40,788 bases of DNA from assembly GCA_021272315.1 (NCBI GenBank), contig JAJSLI010000080.1, positions 1-40,788 on the forward strand, given 5' to 3'. Source of the DNA: Methylacidiphilales bacterium (GTDB lineage Bacteria > Verrucomicrobiota > Verrucomicrobiia > Methylacidiphilales > UBA1321). Numbering within the stretch: the stretch's first letter is position 1; every line of letters begins with the position of its first letter. Position numbers and translations under genes: made by a program. The notes under the pieces are model-generated. The model saw only the letters and a list, made by a program, of their open reading frames with translations, was not told the origin of the DNA and did not search any database. Shown one piece after another: positions 24,322-30,832 of this stretch.

Positions 24322-24981
24322 ATGGCCCTTATCCCTAAGCCTGTCTCTTCCGCGCTGACGGCGCTTGCCCTCCTGCTGTTGGCTGGGATGGCCGCGAGCT
24401 TCCCGCTGGTCGCCGCCGATAACGCGCCAGTGAAATACCGGTCGGTCGACCGGATCAAGGGCATCGGCAAATTCGTTTTCGGTGCCGCCCTGAAGGATTT
24501 TCCGCCGGGCCTGCTCCAGCCGGTCGACCCGCGGGCGCACGGGGTCCTGCTCAGGGTGAGTCCCTACGGCAACAATTATCTCGTCAAGGATTTGTCGGGC
24601 CTGACCTGGGGCGCCATTCCGGTCGCGGGCATGGTGGTCACATTCCACGACAACGTGCTGATCGACCTCCAGGTGGTGCTGAAGGCGAAGAAGGGAGACT
24701 TTTATGTGGCCGACCGCGCGTTCAAGGAAAAGTATGGCCCGAGCAACCCGAAAACCTTTCCGGTGGAGACATGGGCCGGCGACGTGGTCGAGGTGACGCT
24801 GATCATCGCCAACTGCACGATCAAGGATGAAAAGTCGCTCGAGGAGCGCACCCAGGCCAAGCTCGAACTCTTCGATACGGGCGCGTGGAACAATTACCTC
24901 TCCGATCAAAAGGCGAAACTGCAAAGCGTGCTCGACCAGCGTTACAAGGCGAGCGGCAGTAAGGCGAAGACCGATCTGTAG
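24322..24981 (+). CDS. Exported hypothetical protein between LuxE- and LuxC-like genes, 219 aa
   Basis: Clear signal peptide (SSALTALALLLLAGMAASFP, cut near VAA-D), so a periplasmic or secreted protein of about 187 residues. The body has a central beta-rich segment (LLRVSPYGNNYLVKDLSGLT; GMVVTFHDNVLIDLQVVLKA) and a long C-terminal amphipathic helix (about 165-215, SLEERTQAKLELFDTGAWNN). No cysteine-rich or catalytic pattern is recognisable and I do not know its family. It lies 69 bp after the LuxE-like gene and 116 bp before the LuxC-like gene on the same strand; the second gap holds a dispersed repeat. It may be an incidental insertion into the LuxE-LuxC pair or a functional partner. Confidence 0.75.
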   Translation: MALIPKPVSSALTALALLLLAGMAASFPLVAADNAPVKYRSVDRIKGIGKFVFGAALKDFPPGLLQPVDPRAHGVLLRVSPYGNNYLVKDLSGLTWGAIPVAGMVVTFHDNVLIDLQVVLKAKKGDFYVADRAFKEKYGPSNPKTFPVETWAGDVVEVTLIIANCTIKDEKSLEERTQAKLELFDTGAWNNYLSDQKAKLQSVLDQRYKASGSKAKTDL

Positions 24982-25036
24982 GTCCTGCGGACGGCAGTTA
25001 CGCTTCGCCGTTCAGGTGTTACTTGGTATAAACCCT

Positions 25037-25058
25037 CCGTCATCCCGAGCTTGTCGAG
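25037..25058 (-). repeat. Dispersed 22 bp repeat, copy 2
   Basis: Exact inverse-orientation match over 22 bp to 1039-1060 (here starting CCGTCATCCCGAGCTTGTCG). It lies between the exported unknown and the LuxC-like gene. Confidence 0.65.
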
Positions 25059-25097
25059 AGATGACCGATGGATAAAAACCAATCTTGAAATAATGGC

Positions 25098-26195
25098 ATG
25101 ACGACCCGCCAGCGCCTCGACCTCCTCTCCCGCGCCTACCCGCGGCTTTTTCCACGCACGGAACTGCTCCGGCTGCTCCGGGCGCAACTCGGCCATGCCG
25201 ATGCGCTCGACCGGTGGATCGCCCGCGACGGCGTCCGTGTCCGGGCCCGCGCCCCGGGACTGATCTATCACGTCTGCGCGGGAAACCTGGCCGTGTCGGC
25301 GTGGACAAGCCTCGCGCACGGCCTCCTGCTCGGCGCGCGCAACGCGGTCAAGCTGCCGGGCGACCGGGACGACTCGACCGCGCGGCGCGAAATCCTTGAT
25401 TTCGTGCGCGGCCTGCCGAAACAACTACGCGGGCTGGTGGAAACCCACCGGACGCTGGACGACGACCTTTTTTCCCGCGCCGACGTGATCGTTGCATTCG
25501 GATCCGACGCCACCATCGGAAATCTGCGCGCCCGAACCCGGCCGGGCCAGAAATTCATCGCGCACGGCCACGCCCTGAGCCTCCTTTGGATCGCGGAACC
25601 CGATCGCCTCAACTCACGGCAGGTGCGGGCCTGCGCGGTCGACGTGCTGGCCTACGACCAGCTCGGCTGCCTTTCGCCGCAGGCGATTTACGCGCCGGCG
25701 GGAACCAAGATCGGACCGCTCGGCGAGAAGCTGGCCCGGGCCCTCGAAGCGGAATGGCGCGCCATCCATCCCAAACCGCCGCGTCCCCTGCCCGTGGCGG
25801 CGCGAATCGCCGAGGCGCGCGACGTGGCGCTGGCGCTCGGTCATCGCGCCTGGCTGCCGCCGAAGGGGCATCTCGGCTGGACTCTCATCCACGACCCCGA
25901 CCCGGCCTTCCAGCCCTCGCCGCTGCACGGGGTGATCTATCTGCGGACGGTCGCGGAAGCGAAACTGACCGCAGCCCTGGCTTCGGTCGCGGGGCGCATC
26001 TCGACGGTGGGCGTTGCGGGACAAATGGCCTCAGGACAATTGTCCTCGCGTTGGGAAAAGGCATTTCTTAGCCTCGGCGTTTCGCGTTTTTGCCCCGCCG
26101 GACGCATGCAATTTCCTCCCCTCACCTGGCATCACGATGGCCGGCCCGTTCTGGGCGACCTGGTCACCTGGATCGATTCTGAACTGCCCGCATGA
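25098..26195 (+). CDS. LuxC-like acyl-CoA/acyl-protein reductase, 365 aa
   Basis: Homologue of the LuxC fatty acyl reductase, which makes aldehydes from activated acyl groups with NADPH, within the aldehyde-dehydrogenase-like superfamily. The catalytic cysteine is Cys191 in YDQLGCLSPQAIY. N-terminal landmarks include GLIYHVCAGNLAVSAWTSLA and GARNAVKLPGDRD, and a further motif is SDATIGNLRARTRPGQKFIA. At 365 aa it is shorter than Vibrio LuxC (about 480), mostly at the N-terminus. Start ATG 25098. Its stop overlaps the GT87 start by 4 bp (ATGA, 26192-26195). Together with the LuxE-like gene it should form an acid-to-aldehyde reductase pair; the partner protein that would carry the acyl group is not obvious. 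Confidence 0.88.
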   Translation: MTTRQRLDLLSRAYPRLFPRTELLRLLRAQLGHADALDRWIARDGVRVRARAPGLIYHVCAGNLAVSAWTSLAHGLLLGARNAVKLPGDRDDSTARREILDFVRGLPKQLRGLVETHRTLDDDLFSRADVIVAFGSDATIGNLRARTRPGQKFIAHGHALSLLWIAEPDRLNSRQVRACAVDVLAYDQLGCLSPQAIYAPAGTKIGPLGEKLARALEAEWRAIHPKPPRPLPVAARIAEARDVALALGHRAWLPPKGHLGWTLIHDPDPAFQPSPLHGVIYLRTVAEAKLTAALASVAGRISTVGVAGQMASGQLSSRWEKAFLSLGVSRFCPAGRMQFPPLTWHHDGRPVLGDLVTWIDSELPA

Positions 26196-27385
26196 ATGCC
26201 GCGCCGCACAAGCGTTCCTGGCCGGGCTGGGCCGCTCCGGCTTTCTGGCTGCTGATTTTTCTCATCATCACCGGCGACGCCGTCCTCCATCTCCACAAGC
26301 ACGACACCATGCCCGATTACCTCTACGCCACCAGCCAATGGTGGCAGGGCGGGGACCCCTACACTTACAACAATCACGCCGGTTTTTTCTATTTTCCGCA
26401 GGCGGCAGTCCTCTTCACGCCGTTCACCTGGGGCCCGCCCGAGCTGGGAGAAATTTTGTGGCGTGCGGTGGTGTTCGGACTCTACGCCTATGCGCTGGCG
26501 CGGCTGGCGCGATTTTTTCTCCGCGACGACAAGAGGCCCGAGGCCGGGACGTTCCTGATTTTGTCGCTGCTGGCCGTGCCGAGTTCGATGGCGAGCCTGC
26601 GCAACGCACAATTCGACCTGCCGGTGGCGGCGCTGGTCGCGCTGACGGCGGCGGAAATCGCGGCGGAACGCTGGAAGGCGGCCGCCGCGTGGTTGTGCCT
26701 GGCGGTGGCGCTCAAGCCGCTGGCCGTCGTGCCGTTGCTGCTCTTCGGCGCGCTGCGCGGCAAGCTGGTCCCGCGCCTGGCCGTGGGACTGCTCATCGTC
26801 CTGGCGCTGCCGTTTCTCCATTGGAACCCGGACTTCGTGGCGCACGAATACGTCCGCTGCTACGAGGCTCTGCGCTGGGCCTCGCGGGCGGACGAGCCGC
26901 GCTACAGCGACCTGGCCGCGCTGCTTTCGCACATCGGTCTTGATCCGTCCGAGGGGCTGAAACTGGCGGCGCGCCTCCTGGCCGCGCTCGGCTATCTCGG
27001 CCTCGGTTTCGCGGCGGTGCGCCGTCTGGGCCGGACCGGGGCGGCCTGGGCCATCGGCGCGCTGAGCGCCGACTACCTGATGCTCTTCAATCCCCGCACC
27101 GAGACCTGCTCCTACGTTTTCCTCGGGCCGTTTGTGGCCAGCCTGGCGATCCTTTACGCGCGGGAGCCGGGCCGGAAATGGCTCGGCTGGACCCTCGGCG
27201 CTGCGGCGTTGCTGCTGGCCTGCGACGCGGTCCCAAAAATCAACGGCGTGCTCGATTTTCACCTCCTGACCGACCGCTGGCTCAAGCCGCTCATCGCCCT
27301 CCTCTTTTTGCCCGTGCTCATTGAGTTTATCTTTAGGCGGGGGAGTCCGGCGGATCGTGACGATACGGTTGCCCGGACAATTTGA
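26192..27385 (+). CDS. GT87 (DUF2029) polyprenol-phosphate sugar-dependent glycosyltransferase, 397 aa
   Basis: Multi-pass membrane protein of the DUF2029/GT87 family, whose characterised actinobacterial members are polyprenol-phosphomannose-dependent mannosyltransferases. The first helix (about 15-30) is followed by the family's early loop, DYLYATSQWWQGGDPYTYNN. Later come AVPSSMASLRNAQFDLPVAA and the cytoplasmic-face phrase CLAVALKPLAVVPLLL. About ten transmembrane helices are predicted. The ATG overlaps the LuxC stop (ATGA), so they are translationally coupled. That links glycosyl transfer to the acyl-reductase chemistry, perhaps for a glycolipid, but donor and acceptor are unknown. It is the last gene of the same-strand run; a REP-like element lies downstream. 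Confidence 0.85.
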   Translation: MNAAPHKRSWPGWAAPAFWLLIFLIITGDAVLHLHKHDTMPDYLYATSQWWQGGDPYTYNNHAGFFYFPQAAVLFTPFTWGPPELGEILWRAVVFGLYAYALARLARFFLRDDKRPEAGTFLILSLLAVPSSMASLRNAQFDLPVAALVALTAAEIAAERWKAAAAWLCLAVALKPLAVVPLLLFGALRGKLVPRLAVGLLIVLALPFLHWNPDFVAHEYVRCYEALRWASRADEPRYSDLAALLSHIGLDPSEGLKLAARLLAALGYLGLGFAAVRRLGRTGAAWAIGALSADYLMLFNPRTETCSYVFLGPFVASLAILYAREPGRKWLGWTLGAAALLLACDAVPKINGVLDFHLLTDRWLKPLIALLFLPVLIEFIFRRGSPADRDDTVARTI

Positions 27386-27455
27386 TATCTCTGCAAAAGT
27401 TACTCTTTTAGAGCTTTTTCGGAAATACTGTAGCCGCTACGAGTCCATTGTCGTT

Positions 27456-27650
27456 TGAGGCCCGGAGGGCTGAAAAGAAATTAGCCGGTGGCGCAAGCCA
27501 CCGGTTTGGCCCGCAAGATCAATCGCCCCGGATGGGGCGGCGGATGAAATTACCTCTCAGAGATTCCTCCGCCCCTCCGGGGCGGGTTCTTTTGTTGCGT
27601 CATACCGGTGGTTGAAACCACCGGCTAATATCCGTTGGCCCTCCGGGCCA
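27456..27650. repeat. Inverted pair of three-hairpin REP/BIME-like units
   Basis: The 375 bp gap before the dehydrogenase carries six hairpins in mirror order. Left unit: GCCCGGAGGGC (27460-27470); CCGGTGGC with GCCACCGG around a GCAA loop (27485-27504); CGCCCC with GGGGCG (27524-27539). Right unit: CCGCCCC with GGGGCGG (27569-27585); a CCGGTGGT-type hairpin (27605-27624); GGCCC with GGGCC (27637-27649). The right unit is a reverse-complement copy of the left, and loop-proximal bases differ compensatorily in the middle hairpin. No transposase is encoded here. The order and sequences match REP-type elements seen between genes in Verrucomicrobiota, from memory. The rest of the gap shows no gene. 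Confidence 0.8.
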
Positions 27651-27760
27651 AGAGGCGGAAGGGCGGCTTAGCGAATGGGGTTTTCCCCTCGTTCCCACTG
27701 ACAACTTGGGAACGAGGAAAAAACTTTGAATGAGTCACGTCTGGAATATTGTTTGGTTCC

Positions 27761-28735
27761 ATGCCCAACCTGCGAATTTTCTGCAACGCCGAATTCAACG
27801 ACAGTGTGTTAAAAATTCTGCGGGACGGAATCGCCCCGCATGAACTGGTCTTTCCTCAACGATCGGGGGAATCCATCCTGAAGGTCGCCCCGGCCGACCC
27901 GGCGATTTTTCAGGCCGACATCGCCTTCGGCCAGCCCGACATTGAAAGCGTGCTGAAAGCTGAACGGCTGCGCTGGCTGCAACTGACCTCCGCCGGATTC
28001 ACGCGTTACGATACGCCGGAATTCCGCGCCGCGGTGACGGCGCGCGGCCTTGTCGTCACGAACAGCTCGTCGGTTTTTGCCGAGGCGTGCGCCGAGCATG
28101 TTTTTTCCTTCATGCTGGCCCAGGCGAGGCAGTTGCCCATGGCGCTTTCATCGCGCTGGGTCGGGGGCTGGGACCGTACGAGCCAGATGCGTCGCGCCTC
28201 CACCTGCCTGGAAGGCCGGCGGGTCGTCATCCTCGGTTTTGGCAGCATCGGGACCCGGTTGGTTGAACTGCTGGCTCCCCTCCGCATGCAAATCATCGCG
28301 ATGCGCCGCCGGCCCCGGGGCGATGAAGGCGTGCCGACCGTGACCCCGGAAGCTTTGGCGAGAGCGCTGGCCGAGGCCGATCACGTGATCAATATTCTTC
28401 CCGACAACGCTGCCTCGACCCGCTTTATTTCAAAGGAACGGCTCGGACAGATCAAACGCGGCGCGGTCTTTTACAACATCGGCCGGGGGACCACCGTCGA
28501 TCAGGATGCCCTGGTGGCAAGCCTGCATGGCGGCCATCTCGCGGCGGCGTGGCTGGACGTGACCGACCCGGAGCCGCTGCCGGAGGACCATCCGCTGTGG
28601 ACTGCGCCCCATTGTTTCATCACCCCTCATACCGCGGGCGGCCACCGTAACGAATCCGAGACGCTGGTCCGCCGCTTCCTCGAAAATTTCCAGCGCTTTG
28701 TTTCGGGTTCCCCACTCCGGGATCGGATTATGTGA
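27761..28735 (+). CDS. D-isomer-specific 2-hydroxyacid dehydrogenase, 324 aa
   Basis: NAD(P)-dependent enzyme interconverting 2-hydroxy and 2-keto acids. The Rossmann motif is GFGSIGTRL (159-167). The catalytic trio is Arg242 (NIGRGTTVDQDAL), Glu271 (DPEPLPEDHPLW) and His290 (ITPHTAGGH). The acceptor-strand basic residue pattern after the glycine motif (AMRRRPRG) hints at NADP preference, which is inference. Start ATG 27761 is preferred over the upstream in-frame TTG 27749. Length is typical of glyoxylate/hydroxypyruvate or phosphoglycerate dehydrogenase-like members without a regulatory domain. It is flanked by intergenic DNA on both sides, so probably monocistronic. The exact acid cannot be told. 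Confidence 0.92.
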   Translation: MPNLRIFCNAEFNDSVLKILRDGIAPHELVFPQRSGESILKVAPADPAIFQADIAFGQPDIESVLKAERLRWLQLTSAGFTRYDTPEFRAAVTARGLVVTNSSSVFAEACAEHVFSFMLAQARQLPMALSSRWVGGWDRTSQMRRASTCLEGRRVVILGFGSIGTRLVELLAPLRMQIIAMRRRPRGDEGVPTVTPEALARALAEADHVINILPDNAASTRFISKERLGQIKRGAVFYNIGRGTTVDQDALVASLHGGHLAAAWLDVTDPEPLPEDHPLWTAPHCFITPHTAGGHRNESETLVRRFLENFQRFVSGSPLRDRIM

Positions 28736-28873
28736 GGCATTTTGTGTTCAGGTATAGACAATGCAAATACTGAGGATTGACGTCTTTACTGGCGGAACAA
28801 TGGGCCTGATTCAAAGGTTGCGACTCCCTACTTTTGATTGATGGTACAATCGTGACGTTCTAATGTTGTCATC

Positions 28874-29161
28874 ATGCCTGCCAACGTAGAGCTGATGGAA
28901 CACCATCTAAAGGAAGAGCTAAAAAGCCACTCATCTCTTTCATGGGAACAGTTGGTTGCCTTGATGAGCAAATCACCGATTGAAGAGTGTGTAGGAAGCG
29001 AATTTCAAGCCCGAGATTGGCACGTTACTATTTTCGTTGAGTGGCAGGATCGTCCAAATGGAGACATCTGGGTTCACGGCAGAATAACGGATAAATGTAT
29101 GGCATACGAAAACGACGGATTTACAAAAAAATGCCCCCAACGGCCAAGGTTGAGACGGTAG
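28874..29161 (+). CDS. Hypothetical soluble protein, 95 aa
   Basis: Small acidic-to-neutral protein with an N-terminal helix (VELMEHHLKEELKSHS), a predicted beta segment (WHVTIFVEWQDRPNGDIWVH) and a basic C-terminus (KKCPQRPRLRR). The cysteines (three in 95 residues) form no clear metal motif. Start ATG 28874. It is AT-rich compared with the flanking dehydrogenase. ATGGTACAAT at 28841-28850, 23 bp before the ATG, matches the dispersed motif near 181. It could be the first gene of an accessory block with the following membrane protein (128 bp apart). Function not recognised. Confidence 0.6.
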   Translation: MPANVELMEHHLKEELKSHSSLSWEQLVALMSKSPIEECVGSEFQARDWHVTIFVEWQDRPNGDIWVHGRITDKCMAYENDGFTKKCPQRPRLRR

Positions 29162-29289
29162 GAACAAGGACAAAAATTTAGACCTCCCTATTAGGGTGGT
29201 ATGGCAGGAGAGGTAGCAGCTTCAGCTTCCCTCGACGCAGACATATCAACGCGTGACAAATGCTATTTTTCTCACAAGTTTAGTTGTGC

Positions 29290-29874
29290 ATGGAAGCTTT
29301 TAAGGAATTTTTTCGACTAGATCATATCCTTCGCAATTGCATAGGTGGGGTTGCGTTTTACCTCATAATTTATCGGGAAACTCAACCGGAATTTGATGTT
29401 AGCGATTATCTCCTACACGCCTCAATTTCCTGGGTGAATCTAGTAGGGATTGTAATCGCTGTCAGTCTAACGGGTATCCTTCTTCACGCAATGGAGAGAA
29501 ACTCCATCGCAATTATTGCAGAAAATTTAAGGTCTTGGGTCATCAGTGAGAAAATATTGCTTAAATGGATTTTCCCTGAAAAAGCCAGAAAGGAATCAAT
29601 CTGGCGCTTCCAACAACAAGGCAAGAACGAGATTTGGTTACGTCTAACTTCCTGGGGAGCATCGGCCCATTGCCTTTATACAGTTTCAATGGCGGTATTT
29701 GCAGCAACGCTTTGCTTGTTTTATGACGATCCTTCGAATTACTCATTTTGCGGCATTTTATACTACCTTCCCATCGAAGTGATTTTCCTTTTATTGGGTT
29801 TTCTTTCCGACCTTAGAAAGGCTTTGATGGAGTCTGATCTCAAGGCCACACAGGAATCCAACACTCCGTGTTAA
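29290..29874 (+). CDS. Hypothetical four-helix membrane protein, 194 aa
   Basis: Predicted transmembrane segments lie at about 17-32 (CIGGVAFYLIIY), 47-68 (WVNLVGIVIAVSLTGILLHA), 128-148 (CLYTVSMAVFAATLCLFY) and 158-178 (YYLPIEVIFLLLGFLSDLRK). The charged loop of about 60 residues between helices two and three is probably cytoplasmic. ATG 29290 is preferred over TTG 29284. The gene is clearly AT-richer than the core genes, with codon use unlike them, which suggests recent acquisition or low expression. No family recognised. It could work with the 95-aa protein upstream, but nothing shows it. Confidence 0.7.
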   Translation: MEAFKEFFRLDHILRNCIGGVAFYLIIYRETQPEFDVSDYLLHASISWVNLVGIVIAVSLTGILLHAMERNSIAIIAENLRSWVISEKILLKWIFPEKARKESIWRFQQQGKNEIWLRLTSWGASAHCLYTVSMAVFAATLCLFYDDPSNYSFCGILYYLPIEVIFLLLGFLSDLRKALMESDLKATQESNTPC

Positions 29875-30014
29875 AAAGAGGACTGTTATTTTTTCACAAT
29901 CAACCGTAATCAAAACACGCTGTGCCTTCCCCCAAGGCCATTGCTCTTTTAGGATTCTGTCATCCCGATTAGCTTGAGCCGGGCCCAGACCGGCTGTAGA
30001 CTTTCCCCAGGCAC

Positions 30015-30194
30015 ATGAACAACGACACCCGGTCCCGGGAAACCCTCCTCAAGGATATTCTCGCTGAGGGCATCCGAATCCAACCCCGGTTTCGTCCCGA
30101 GCCCCTTTACAAAGCGACGGGCAAGGGAAGTTACCAGAGCAACACCGTCGAGGAAATCGCCGCCACCAGGAAAAAGTCCGCGCGCCAGAGATGA
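30015..30194 (+). CDS. Very small coupled protein, 59 aa
   Basis: An open frame from ATG 30015 to TGA 30194 encodes a basic, polar protein: MNNDTRSRETLLKDILAEGI, then RIQPRFRPEPLYKATGKGSY, ending VEEIAATRKKSARQR. Its stop overlaps the start of the next gene in an ATGA arrangement (30191-30194), which is the main reason to believe it. The N-terminal half is helical and the tail is very basic, so nucleic-acid binding is possible. It resembles a small regulator or antitoxin-like first gene by size and position only. No family recognised. Confidence 0.5.
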   Translation: MNNDTRSRETLLKDILAEGIRIQPRFRPEPLYKATGKGSYQSNTVEEIAATRKKSARQR

Positions 30195-30766
30195 AGCGCG
30201 CCTGGTTCAAGCATCTCGACTGGGAAATCATTGTTTCCATCAACGCGGGACTCTGCCAAAGCGGAAACGCCTTGCACAAACCCACGACCGATGGTTACGA
30301 AGAAACCAGGACCTTCTGGATCGAAAATTACGAACGGGAACTCACGCTCGCCGAGGCCGTTGAAATCTGCCGGCGATGCCACCTTCTGGCGCCATTCTGC
30401 TTTTATAACGGGAATACCTTCGTAGCCATTATCCGCGACTCTATTGCCCACGCTCCGGGGCTCAGCACCCAACGGATCACCTTGGCTAAATCTCTTGCCG
30501 GCCACATGGTCGCAGGCACCGCCGAGCCCGGGGAAATTGCCCAGTTCGAACAACTTCTCCACGACATCGAGCACGGGATCACCACCAGCGAAACGCTTCA
30601 ACCCGGCTCGTACCACATCGGTGACCGCGTCCAGACACTCAAAGGCACGCTCAACGGTGTCATTATCCAAATCAATGCCGATGGAAGCATCGCTTGGAAA
30701 TGCGATCAAACCGGTGCTGAAATGACCGGCACTCCCGACTCTCTAAAAGCACACCCGTCCAAATAG
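30191..30766 (+). CDS. Hypothetical protein with C-terminal KOW/SH3-like segment, 191 aa
   Basis: Soluble protein with two parts. Residues 1-100 are mixed (WFKHLDWEIIVSINAGLCQS; EAVEICRRCHLLAPFCFYNG) and 100-138 helical (KSLAGHMVAGTAEPGEIAQF). Residues about 139-191 read like a small beta-barrel of the KOW/SH3 kind: GSYHIGDRVQTLKGTLNGVI, then DGSIAWKCDQTGAEM and TPDSLKAH. 'GDRV.TLKG...GV' tails of this sort occur at the ends of several uncharacterised proteins. Start ATG 30191 overlaps the stop of the 59-aa gene. I cannot name a function; a toxin-antitoxin or nucleic-acid-binding pair is a guess. Confidence 0.68.
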   Translation: MKRAWFKHLDWEIIVSINAGLCQSGNALHKPTTDGYEETRTFWIENYERELTLAEAVEICRRCHLLAPFCFYNGNTFVAIIRDSIAHAPGLSTQRITLAKSLAGHMVAGTAEPGEIAQFEQLLHDIEHGITTSETLQPGSYHIGDRVQTLKGTLNGVIIQINADGSIAWKCDQTGAEMTGTPDSLKAHPSK

Positions 30767-30832
30767 GCACGAGAGGCAACCAAGTGCGACGCTCACAGAG
30801 CGCCGCTACATGAGAGTTCCTCCCTCGACAAC

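Noticed and set aside
23170-26195. Bioluminescence operon
   Set aside because: LuxE- and LuxC-like genes are present but luxA, luxB and luxD are not in the window.
27456-27650. CRISPR array or tRNA cluster
   Set aside because: The repeats are unequal mirrored hairpins with no regular repeat-spacer pattern and no CCA or anticodon arm geometry.
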